The position numbers and the translations under genes were made by a program. From Phycomyces blakesleeanus NRRL 1555(-) (taxonomy: Eukaryota > Mucoromycota > Mucoromycetes > Mucorales > Phycomycetaceae), in assembly GCF_001638985.1 (NCBI RefSeq), contig NW_017265142.1:1480572-1544571 (forward strand): a stretch of 64,000 bases of DNA. The letters are read 5' to 3'. The notes below the pieces were generated by a model. It saw nothing but the letters and a program-made list of their open reading frames with translations, ran no database searches and was not told the DNA's origin. Positions 44,922-55,782 of this stretch are shown here, piece by piece. Each line of letters begins with the position of its first letter. The first letter of the stretch is position 1.

Positions 44922-45551
44922 TGTTGTAGGCAGAAAATAAAGCAAATATAATATAAACAAAAGAATTTGTGAGAACTTGTGTAGGTTGTTTATTTCAAAA
45001 GAAAAATAAAAAATAATAAAATTCAATTGTTTTTCTACACGGAACTATCTACTGATATTTATATGTTTGTCTAATTTATAATTCAGTGTGTGCTCAAGTA
45101 ATCTTTATCATGATGAGTCATCTTCCAGGAGTATTGTTCTTCTGGAAATATCTGGAAAGACCAATTGATATGATACTTCTCCAGTCAGATCAGTCCGAGA
45201 GTTTTGGTAAAGAAGAGCATTTATGCTATTGATAATATTTTAGTATTCCGACCCAAATACTTGGGTAATGTTTCATAATATTAAATAGTTATAGTTGCAG
45301 TCTCTCAATTAAGTATTTGTATAATAAAAGAAATATGTAGATGAAATATAATGGTGCCATATATATAATGTATATGTATTTGTATATCCCATGTCATGGT
45401 GATAATAATAAATAATCAATTGTGTGTATGATGATCTGTGTATTAGATAATACCATAAAGGGAGATTCATTTGACTGGAATAGCTGAGGATATTATTTTA
45501 TCCTTCAGTCTTACTCTCAGATTCAGCAGTAATCAATACTCATTCACAACA
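44922..45551 (-). mobile_element. Solo LTR-alpha with perfect target duplication
   Basis: A 630-bp copy in minus orientation; on plus it reads TGTTGTAGGCAGAAAATAAA to ACTCATTCACAACA. Perfect duplications CTGTT lie at 44917-44921 and 45552-45556. It is about 100 bp longer than the copy at 6176-6708 and close to 50687-51317, so at least two LTR-alpha subfamilies exist. Confidence 0.95.
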
Positions 45552-45556
45552 CTGTT

Positions 45557-45905
45557 TACTTTGTAGAGAAACTGTTTCTTAACAAAGTAAATAGAAAAAA
45601 TATTTAGTTTTGTTATTTGCAACAGCACTTTTTAGGTCTTGAAAAAAATGAGCAGAGTACATTTTTTTTGTTGATTATAAGAAAAATACTGTTGTATTTG
45701 AGATAATTTAAAATCCAATATCATATACAAACCCAGAAAGAAGTACCTGTCAAAGAAATTGTTATAAATGATTATCTAATATGAAGTCCTATCTGAAACA
45801 TAAGAGTAATATGTCTGATCCATCATTGGATCATCTTCAAGAAGTACTTAAACTATTATTGCAAAGCTGTTATAATGACTCATATCCATGGTGACTGGAT
45901 ATATC
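45557..45905. other. Spacer between LTR and Tc1 remnant
   Basis: No gene seen. The missing 3' terminal repeat of the Tc1 remnant was looked for here and not found. Confidence 0.5.
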
Positions 45906-47106
45906 TCAATAAATATAAATACCATAGAGAAAATAACTTTTATTAGAATAATTGGATTTGACTGAACATCTCTTATCAATAAAAAAGAGTTTTAAAGTAC
46001 TTGTCATCCCAATCTCTCCTATTTTCCATATATAAATATAACATACAGCGTGACGCAAATAATGAACATTATATAGTCTATATCTGTTCATTTTAATTCT
46101 ATACTTCAGATAAGCCCAGATATGCTCAATAGGGTTAAGGTCTGGACTTTGTGGTGGTCAGCTACTCAAAAGTTGAAGATAATTCTTCTTTTTCCAAGCC
46201 TTGCTCATTGCATTTTTATGGCAGCTGATATTGTCTTCATGCAGTTTAAATCTCCTCCAGCTGTTTTTTTTAAAAGTCTTCAAAGAAGGAAGATATGACT
46301 TTTCCAAAATGACAATGTACTTCTTGGAATCAATATTCTCCTTTACAACATTTAAATCTCTAACGCTCTTGCCAGAGAAGCACCCCAGACCATAATAGAG
46401 TCACCTTTAAACTTCACTGTTGGTGAGACAAAGTCAGGCTGCAGACCCATCTTGTTACGCCTGAGAACTCTTTGGCATCTATCACTAACATGGAGTCAGA
46501 ATTTCAACTCATCAGACCAGATGATGACATTCCAATCCGTCAATTTTCAATGCAAATATTCTTTTGCCTATTTCAATTGCTTTTTCTAATGGATTTCAGA
46601 AATCTTTGGCTTTGAGATCATTTTATGAGAGTGTATTCTAACACCACGCAAAAAGCTTTGCAGAGTTTTTACTGACATAGATGTAGTTAATCTTTTGTAA
46701 ATGGGTGTCATTGTGGCTATTGCATCACGGTTAATCTCATGGAGGATCTCTCTGTTGTCTCTCTCATTTAGCTTTTTTTGTCTATCAGATCGTACACCAG
46801 CTTTGTATAAGTCGCTTTCTTTGTAGGCTTTGAGAATGCAATGAACTATATATTTGTGTACACCACCTTTTCTGACAATGTTAGCTTAACTAGTACTGTT
46901 CTTAATGCTCTTATGCACAATTATTGCACAAGTTGTATCATCGGTTTGTTTGTGTTCTTTAGTTAAAAGTTTTTTTGGACTTTTCTGTGCATTTAGATTT
47001 TTGCATTTTTATTTAGAATTGTAATATAAAAGTGAAAGAAAGAACCTGTTACTCAAATAATATAATTGGGTTTTAAAAAACGTTGCAATACTTTTCCCCC
47101 TCACTG
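45906..47106 (-). pseudogene. Second Tc1 remnant, 3'-truncated
   Basis: The 5' terminal repeat is the complement of CAGTGAGGGGGAAAAGTATT, ending at 47106 and followed by TA. Reading minus from about 46970, the helix-turn-helix region (TTCAIIVHKSIKNS), KLNERDNREI, SIMVWGASLARALE and PPQSPDLNPIEHIWAYLK are visible. They are related to the Tc1 at 30441. Stops include TGA for Trp at 46158-46160 before PPQSPD. The frame ends in unrelated residues at 45906 and no second terminal repeat is seen. Confidence 0.8.
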
Positions 47107-47108
47107 TA

Positions 47109-48946
47109 GCTATTTCTTCTTCTCACTTATAGATATTCAACTGTTTATTATTATAAATGGCTTGGCAGAATCAAAGGTAAGCATCTTTAAACAAAAGTAC
47201 TTTAAATATGATTAATAATTGATTTTATTTTCTTAGAGTCTCTTGACACACATGTCTTCAAGTTTCTTGGCACTCAAGACTTCAAGCTCTTTGGTTTTCA
47301 TGTTATTCATGATGCTGGTTTTCTCTCCAAATAGCTAGATATATTAGCTTACTATATATTGGCCACATAATCCACAGGCATTGGTGCTAGTAGCCATACT
47401 ACTGTTTTAGCCAGTATTATTAGTTTGCTAGTACACTACTGCTGCAGATTACATGGTCCAGCCTAGTATTTTTTTAATTTTTTTATTTTTTTGCAATCCA
47501 AAATAAACTAAAAATAAAAACCTATTTTTTTGAACCCAAAAATTATTTGAAACAAAATTTATTTTGAGCTATTATTGAAACATTTTTTATATTTGTAAAA
47601 ACACATTTTTAAATTTGTGATTTTTTTGACTAGAAGACATTACAAAAAATGACCTGTTCATAAAAAACAAAACTATTTACTCAGCTATGTAAGCCCATTT
47701 TGGGAATATGATTACACAAGAAAAATTTCTGGTGGTAAAGACCAAACCTTCTTTCCTTCTTTATTTGAAAGAACAAAATTCAACTTATAAAATTATACAA
47801 AAAAATTCTCTAAGACAATAATATTGTTTGGGTACCACACCTTACCATATTTGGCTTCCAATTTTGTGGCTATGGAATATTTTATTTCATTTTGATTTTT
47901 TGGTAATTTTTTAATTATTATAAGTCTAAAATAAAGCCACAATTACAAAAAACGTCCCTTTTTTCCCATCACACTCAAAGATTTTTCTTGCAAACCTTAA
48001 TATTGCTTTCAGAACAGTGTACTATTCTATACACAGTAATTTTTCTTGAGGGTTTACCTTTCTAATATAGAACACACAGCAACTGTGAAGACCCTCAAAT
48101 TCCCTCCCACCACTGCTTCCCCCATTCTGAGAAATGTGCAGAAAAGGCTCTTTATTTGTAAAATTTGTTTTATGCAAAATCTGGTCTGAAAACTTTCGAA
48201 ACTTTTATTTTTGAAATTTTTTTTTTATTTTGAAAAAAAAGCTCAAAAAAGTGCAAAAAAGCGCAGTACTAAAATATAAGCAAAAATATCCTTGCAATAT
48301 TATATAATAATGAAAACACTACAAAAAAGTACTATTTAATAATAATAATAGAGAGAAAAGTGTGGTAGTAGCAGCAGTACACTTTTGTGGGAGTAGAGGA
48401 AGTAAGGAAGCAGCAACAGATAGAAAATACCAAGAGCTATATAAATAAAAATAAGGATTAGTATTATTGATAAAGCATGACGTGTTCAATCATTGAAAGT
48501 TACCTCTTAGAAAGAATAAAAAGTAGATTCCACTCTGACTTACCTAAAGCAAAATAAAGCAAAAAGTTAATAGTTGAATAAATCTCAAACTATTAAAATA
48601 AAGATATTTATCTTTATTATATCACACAATGTAGCTCCTCAAAATGACTGTAATCTAGAAAAAAAGATTAGTAAAAGTTTTATAAATCTGGCGCTTTAGT
48701 TTGTTAAGCAAAATATCTTATACAAAAGAAAAAGTGTCTAAAAAGAAAATAAATACGCATCATATTTACTAGTACTTACTTGAACTAAAGACAAGAAGAA
48801 AGAAAGAAAAGAGAAAAAAGGAAAATTCTAGTCTTTTGCTTAAAACCCCAAGTGTGTGACATTGGTTGTGAAACACTTTTGGTAACTTAGCATTTTCTTG
48901 GCTTTTTTTTCATAGTCTTTCTTTCTACATTACAACAAACTTTACT
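47109..48946. other. Non-coding stretch with tnp2-D 3'-end-like repeat
   Basis: About 47890-47975 matches 54400-54485 (TAATTATTATAA/GATTATTATAGG and CTTTTTTCCCAT), the region just after tnp2-D. This suggests an eroded right end of a related element. The A-rich DNA with AAAAAAGTGCAAAAAAGCGC at about 48245-48265 precedes the Plavaka-like gene. No gene is supported. Confidence 0.5.
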
Positions 48947-50686
48947 ATGAGTGCAAATAATCATGGCCTAATAGGCATGATTAATTGTAGGAAAAAGAAA
49001 CCTGACAAATATTTTTGCACATTCTGTAAAGTGTACAGCAACTCACAGAAATACAGAGTCAATGCACATGAGAAGACATGCAAGCAAAAGAGTAATACTT
49101 GCTTCACTCCAAATGCAGCTCTCTCAAATTTTAGAGACTAACTTATGTAAGAGCACAACTAAACTGTTGCATTTAATCAATGAGTAACTCACTTTCTTCT
49201 TTAAACATCTCAATTGCCTCTTTTTCTTCTGCGTCTGTCCCCCCCCCCCCCCCCCCCCCCACTACTGCTTCTACATCTGCCTTTGTTTTTGATGACGACT
49301 TTGACATAGACTCAGTTGACAACTACTACTTTGTTGACAACTTGGACAATGTATCTGATGACGATCTTTCTATTGCTGTCTATCCCCAAAATCCTTCTTC
49401 TTCTGAAAATGATGAACAATAAGAATATTTTTTTGAGTTAACATAGACAGTGCAAAATACTAATCTAATTATGCAAATTTATTGGTTCTTCAAGTTCTGA
49501 CTTTGATGACAAAAATGAGGATTCTTACGAGAAGATGACTAATATGTTTTATTTTCTTGATGAAAATTCTACTGATTTTGACACAACTGCTAACAACATT
49601 GCTCCTTTTGATGACTTAGCTGGGATAGAAGAGATTAAAACTAATTTCGATGGATCTGAAAATGCTGACAGCCTGATAAATAGTTTTTAAGATCTTATTC
49701 AGAACTATCCTTTGGAACACAGTGCATCTGATCCTTTCAAATCGCTCTTGGAAGTTGCTTTCATGGCTTTCTTTCATGCTAGCTGCATGAACTTCTCTGA
49801 ACAAAAGATCAAATCGATTTTGGTGATGATGAATATTGCTTTTGGACTTAAAGAAAAATCTCCTAACCTGAAAATATCTGCTACCAACTCTATTCTCAAT
49901 TACAATAATAGAAAAAGATCATGTATTCACTCAATAACTCCCACTGTGCATGTTGGCCATAACAAGAAAAATCAAGAACATCAGTTTTTTATGAACAAGC
50001 CTTCAATGTATCTGAAATACCTCATGGATGACCCTAACAAGAACCCTTTGCTGAGTAGTCTCCCTGACAAAAGCACCAGTGAATTAAACTGCTTACAAGA
50101 AGATGAAAAGTGGCAAACCCATAAGATGTTTTAAATACCTATGGTGACTCTTGATAACAGCAATGACATTTGGGCTCGACATTTGGTCAAATTAAACTGC
50201 ATGAACTTCGAAGCAAATCATCTATTGACTACTCAGTTCTTTAAGCAAAAGAAAACCCCATCTTCTGATATCTCTGTTGAATCTGAAAGCTATGTTTCTT
50301 ATGCTGAAGACTATTTGGTTAAGAAAGACTTGTCTGTGCCCTTGCTTGGTTTTGTATTGGTAAAGAAGTACATGTTTCCATTATCTTACATTGTTCATGT
50401 GAAGGAGAAATCCCTTTAAATTGATCATGGATTTTGCTTTGATATTGATGATATTGAACAGTCATTCTCTTTCCAACAAGCATATGAGCAAGATGACTTG
50501 GTGATCATTTTGTGGAATGACAAAGGCTTTGCAAAACAATAGAAAGTGGAAAAATCTGATGGTACATTGATGAAGGCTGTGCTCACTTCTTTAATTCTCT
50601 TTACAGATGACACTTCTGGAAATCTATCCAAGCAATATAACTTGTTTGGCAGCTATTTGATGACTCTGACAGCAATGTCTTATGAT
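48947..50686 (+). pseudogene. Plavaka-like transposase, 5' part
   Basis: Begins MSANNHGLIGM and has a C2H2-like zinc finger (FCTFCKVYSNS, then HEKTC). After a frame change a proline tract is coded by C22 (49239-49260), then an acidic segment (FDDDFDIDSVDNYY). Further on are FMNKPSMYLKYLMDDP, FPLSYIVHVKEKSL and SLILFTDDTSGNLSKQYN. The last resembles the DDTSGN-SK-WN motif of Plavaka-type fungal transposases, an identification from memory of the family. Stops at 49139, 49688, 50132, 50417 and 50540 and frame changes show it is dead. It ends at the solo LTR at 50687, with no Plavaka sequence on the other side. Confidence 0.65.
49239..49260 (+). repeat. C22 homopolymer
   Basis: Twenty-two consecutive C within the Plavaka-like coding region, coding a proline run in the frame of the acidic segment. 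Length change here would shift the frame. Confidence 0.95.
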
Positions 50687-51317
50687 TGTTGTGAATGAGT
50701 ATTAATTACTGCTGAATCTGAGAGTAAGTCTGAAGGATAAAATAATATCCTCAGCTATTCCAGTCAAACGGATCTGCCTTTATGATATTATCTAATACAC
50801 AGATCATCATACACATAATTGATTATTTATTATTATTACCATGACATGGGATATACAAATACATATACATTATATATATGGCACCATTATATTTTATCTA
50901 CATATTTCTTTTATTATACAAATACTTAATTGAGAGACTGCAACTATAACTATTTAATATTATGAAACATTACCCAAGTGTCTGGGTCGGAATAGTAAAA
51001 TATTACCAATAGCATAAATGTTCTTCTTTACCAAAACTCTTGGACTGATCTGACTGGAGAAGTATCATATCAATTGGTCTTTCCGGATCTTTCCAGAAGA
51101 ACAATACTCCTGGAAGATGACTCATCGTGATAAAGATTACTTAAGCACACACTGAATTACAAATTAGAAAAACATATAAATATCAGTAGATAGTTCCGTG
51201 TAGAAAAACAATCAACTTTTATCATTCTTTACTTTTCTTTTGAAATAAACAACCTACACAAGTTCTCACAAATTCTTTCGTCTATATTATATTTTGCTTT
51301 ATTTTCTCCCCACAACA
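50687..51317 (+). mobile_element. Solo LTR-alpha at a chimeric junction
   Basis: A 631-bp copy, TGTTGTGAATGAGTATTA to TCTCCCCACAACA. Flanks ATGAT and ATAAC do not form a convincing duplication. To the left is a Plavaka-like gene cut mid-domain, to the right a tnp2 gene lacking its 5' element end. This suggests LTR-LTR recombination. Confidence 0.85.
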
Positions 51318-51355
51318 ATAACAATCGAACATATAAAAGATGTCTGGAATGATGT

Positions 51356-54149
51356 ATGACAAATAGGGCAGAATTACTTGCCAATGGCAAAGTTTCCCAA
51401 ACTGTCTCTCTTTCTGATCAAAGCCAGTTTACATCAGCAATGTTTCCTAACTTGGCTTTTGGGTAAGCTTATCAAAAGCAAAAACACAAAACGATAGACA
51501 GTATATTAATTAGCTGTATACTTTTATAAACAAACAGAGAAAACATCAATACAAGCAGTAGTGATAATATGGATATCATTGACAGTACTGAAAATGATGA
51601 GCCCATGGTAAGATCCATAAATACATATATCACAATAATCATACTTATTGTTGTTTATCTTACTATAGTACAATGTTGGAGAATAATATGAGAATATTAT
51701 TGACAAAATTAAAGGCACCACACCCTTGCTAGTCTTTGATTTTAGCCAGTCTCTTCCTGTTCCCAGAAACAATGATAAAAAGAATCTAACGTTCATGCAG
51801 TTGATCCAAGAGTTCGGAATTTCTTGTTGAGCCCACAAAAAGATTGTAGAACACTTCAACCAGATCCTTGATTGTTCTATCAATATTACGTACCAAGCAT
51901 GCAGCCCACACCTTAGAAACAAGCTTCTTGAGCACTTCTTGGATATCAACGCAGATGGATACAACATTTGCATCAGAAGTTGTATGCAGTTCAACAATAA
52001 GAATGATATCACATACGTAAAATGTGGTGAAGCAAGATATAAAAATGGTCAAACTAGCAAAAGTGACACCAGGGTTCCTGTGAGATCAATTGTACAGTTT
52101 CCTTTGGCCAGACAGCTTGCTTTGTGCTTGGCTGATGACAAGACCGGGGCTGAAATGCTCTATTGTCATAACCACCAATCCAGCCAAGATGGGTAGAAAG
52201 CAGATGTTTTCGATGGTCATGTGTACCAATCTATGAAGCATCTGTTTTCCGGTGAAAACAATATTACGATTTCGTTGTCTATAGACGGGTTCAACCCACA
52301 CAATGTACCTGGATCAGTAACCATTGTTCATGCAACTGTCTTGAACTTGAGTCCAACGATCCATTATGAGAAAAACAGGACTATCCAAATAGCAATACTT
52401 TCTGGTTGCACTGGTCCCAGTGACATCTGGTATTTTCTTAAGCCAACTCTGAGAGATCTCCATTTGCTCCAGACAGAAGGCATGGAAGTAAAGACAATGA
52501 CAATGACAATCAGAGCAAAGGTGCATGTCCTCATGGCCACTAGCAATATTCTGGCTCTGGCAAAGCTGGCATGCCATGTTGGCCACACAAGTAAGAATGG
52601 CTGTTGTATTTGTCACATAGTGGGTCAAACTCCTAAACATGGCCAGTACTTCCACATGTTGCCTGGAACCCAGACGTGCTCACTGGAGAGTTTTAGAAAC
52701 TACAATCTGGCAAGCAGTGAAGACAGAAAGGGGCTCAATGGTCAGTCACCATTAGCCTCAATAGAAACATTCTCTGGCCTGTTTTTTTTTGCGTTAGACG
52801 AGATGCATGATCTGTGCCATGGAATCAGTAAACAAGTATGGGGACTTGTATGCAGAAAGTATGGAATCAAGCATTCTCTATGTCTTTCTCTTGCCACTCA
52901 AAGGGAGATTGGTGCTACAATGGTAGCCGCAAAATCCACAATCCCTACATTGTTGCATAGTGCCTGGAGAGATGTGACAAAGAATGCCAGTTTCTTTAGA
53001 GCTGTGGATTGGGCAGACTTTTTACTCTTTGTTGTCCTCATGTTGGTTGCAGAGTGTGTCCAAGACTTGGTTGCCCAAAAGGCATTACTTGGCCTGATTC
53101 AAACATGCAATTTACTCATGAGCTGAGAGTTATCAACAGAGAATCAGCCCTCAATAAGAAAGTATGTTTAATGCCATGTTTTATTTCATTTCTCATAGTA
53201 ATTTACTTTTACCTTTTTTCTTAGTAATCTTGTAGAATAGAACGTATTTCTAAAGAGTCTTCTTTCTACAGCAGATATTGACATTGGCGTGTTCACAATT
53301 AACCAGCACATTATTCAGCATTATCCTCAAATGATTGATCTATATGGCCCGCCAAGAGCATATAACACACGATCCGTGGAAAGAGCCATTAGTGAGTACT
53401 CCGGGTCCATCAAGAGTAACTCCCAAGTCAGTGTCAATGCTGGAAACATCATGATCAGACTGGCGCAATCCCAGTGTGTAGCAGAACTGACAACAGTTAC
53501 AAGCACCAAAACTCCATCAGCTAACCTTCTAGTTTACAGTGCATATACCAACGGGTGGCCTGTTACAGAAGGAGGTGATCCTGCCAATGCTGAGTGTGAG
53601 ATTGAGTTCTGGGGGCCTTTGAAGAATTTAACAATTTTCAATAGCTTTGAAGATAGATCTCATCTTTTATTGCTTCTTAAAACGTTTTATAATTTGAAGG
53701 GAAAAGAATGTAGTATGCTTGAGCCTTCCATAAAGACAAGTCGCAAGGCCTATCTTAACAGTTGTGTTATTGACGCTGCATTCAACCAAAGTTCTACAAG
53801 AGAGGCATGTCATGCTCATGTGCAGCTACAAGTGAACATGAACTCCAGAAGATCCGACTCTTACCATCCAGAATATAAGCATTTCTTCGGAAAGGTAGTT
53901 ATATTCTTCCAACATGTACACAACTCAAAGAGATGGCTACTAGCTCTCATAACCATATATAGTGTGCATTTGAAAAATGGATTGCTTATTACACCTGTAG
54001 TAAAACCAAAGACTATAGTGATTCATGCCAGTGACATTATAGAGTTGGTTGGCTTGGTGCCATCAAATGTCAATGGTAGCCATTACATCATTTGGTCTAG
54101 CCTTAAACGTGGTCCAAAATTGACACTTGGTGCCTTAAGTGATATATAA
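51356..54149 (+). pseudogene. tnp2-D transposase
   Basis: Start proposed at 51356 (MTNRAELLANGKVSQTVSLS), only 38 bp after the LTR. Short exons follow (ENINTSSDNMDIIDSTENDE), then ADGYNICIRSCMQFN, VQFPLARQLALCLAD, LSIDGFNPHNVPGSV, LSGCTGPSDIWYFLKPTL, a HTSKNGCCICH zinc pair, FALDEMHDLCHGI, DWADFLLFVVLMLV, VFTINQHIIQHYPQMIDLYG and TRSVERAISEYSGSI. The C-terminal end has PSNVNGSHYIIWSSLK and stops at 54149. Stops: TGA near 51828, TAG near 52195, and TGA at 53124-53126, at the site where tnp2-C and tnp2-E have TAG. A separate branch of tnp2 from C/E and A/B. Confidence 0.8.
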
Positions 54150-54497
54150 TTTGTTTTTTTTTCTTTTTGTAATAAATTTTTCTTTTTTTCAAATTGTCTT
54201 AACAAATTTTATCCAAGCAGCAGAAAGTTTAGATATTCTCTTTTTTTATTTCTGACGTCCAATATTTCTCAATTTCAATCTATATTTACCAAAAATGTAA
54301 GATGTTTAATCAGAATAGACATTTGTCCATCCTGAGATTTAATTTTAAGTGATTCATTTGCTTTTTATCAACAATTTCAAAGAATAAAGATTTTCTTGTT
54401 TCAACTTGGATTTTTGGTGATTTTTTGATTATTATAGGCCAAAAATGAAGTCACAAATTCAAAAAATACCACTTTTTTCCCATAGTATATGCATGTT
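54150..54497. other. 3' region of tnp2-D and LINE target site
   Basis: Non-coding. Contains the block shared with 47.9 kb and CTTTTTTCCCATAGTA, a possible eroded CACTA end. The last 18 bases (54480-54497) are the left copy of the LINE target duplication. Confidence 0.5.
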
Positions 54498-54498
54498 C

Positions 54499-55777
54499 AT
54501 GGCTTCCTCCGCTATACAACTGGACCCCCCCCCCCCCCCACAGGGGAACACCTCATAAACGGCTATACAAACACTTCACCCACTATTACAATACCCACAC
54601 CCGGACTCCCTCTCACCTACTTGACTGTCCTAACAAACACCACACTGACATTTCACCATGCCATCGTACTTGGGTCTAATGACCCCCTGACAAAACCTCG
54701 CACTTGGCAAGAAAGTACTAGCCAGTTCTCTGTTTACTACACTACTCCCTGGGAAACCTCTCCCAAATTCATTGTTTTCTTTGATGCTCTGCTCCAGTCC
54801 TATTTGCCTGGCGAAATCTTTGGCCTGCACCCTTCCAATAAAGCTGGTACCCTCTTTGAGCTCCACTTGAGCTCCAAAGATGTTTATACTTGTGCTTGTT
54901 GTATAGGCTTTTGGTACAACAACGAAACTGTTCTTGCCTCCCCTGCCATTGCTAGCTCATCCAAATTGTTTAAGCTGACTTTGTCAAAGCTCCCTCGATT
55001 CCCTCCTCAAGAGTACACTACCTTGGATATCAAACTTCATAATGCTCTCACGAAATATGGCTATGTACACAATATCTCCATTAACACATTGTTTGGGTTT
55101 ATGAATGGAAGTGGACACACATATGTGGAGCGTCCTCCATATGAGGAAGGTGCCCTCCTTCCACTTTGCTTTAAAATGGATTTCGATGATAACACAACAT
55201 TCTTGGCCACTTGGCTCAATATGGGAGCCCATTGTGCTCTATGTCAAACCATGGGCCATGACTGCAACAACTGCCCCAATCGGCCAAAAGAAACTTGCTT
55301 GTGCTATGGCTGCCATCAGGTTGGCCATCTTTGCTCTAAATGCCCTCATGCTGCCAAAGTAGACAACTCATACAAATGGGATTGCAAGGTTCCTGAACTG
55401 CAAGGCCCCCATCGCACCACTGCCACCTGCAACACCACCAACCAACCCACTGTCACTCACTCTGGCTCACATATGAAGAAGACCCTCCCCCCTCCTTCAC
55501 CACAACCAACCTTTATGCCCTACTTGACCCTTCCCTCTCTTCTGCCGGGTCTCAACACAACCCCACCAACATCACCAAAGCTGTACCAGCCGATTCACGC
55601 ACCAAGACACCAAAAACACCTTCCCTCCCTTTTGAGACAAACTTAGTTGGTAGGGAAACACTCCTCACTGATGATCCCACAATCACCAATGACGACGTGG
55701 CAGAGGCAGAGGCATACTTTGAGAAAAACTGCAAAGACGACCCTATGAAGGGTATTGAAGAAACTATCCCCCAATAA
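54499..55777 (+). pseudogene. LINE ORF1, gag-like with zinc knuckles
   Basis: The element-internal ATG is at 54499 (MASSAIQLD), then C15 (54525-54539), after which the long frame (from GEHLINGYTN) lies in another phase. An open frame in that phase would start in the target DNA at 54489, so a change in C-run length probably shifted the frame. The central part has EIFGLHPSNKAGTLFELHLS. Near the end there are Cys-rich knuckles: CALCQTMGHDCNNC, then CLCYGCHQVGHLCSKC. Proline/threonine-rich sequence follows. The TAG at 55644-55646 is bypassed in another phase by EAEAYFEKNCKDDPMKGIEE, with stop at 55775-55777, so a second shift lies near 55500-55600. Confidence 0.75.
54525..54539 (+). repeat. C15 homopolymer in LINE ORF1
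   Basis: Fifteen C at the point where the start-codon frame and the long ORF1 frame part. Confidence 0.9.
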
Positions 55778-55782
55778 TAATT

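Noticed and set aside
45557..45905. 3' terminal repeat of the second Tc1
   Set aside because: No CAGTGAGGGG-type sequence occurs here; the element is taken as truncated.
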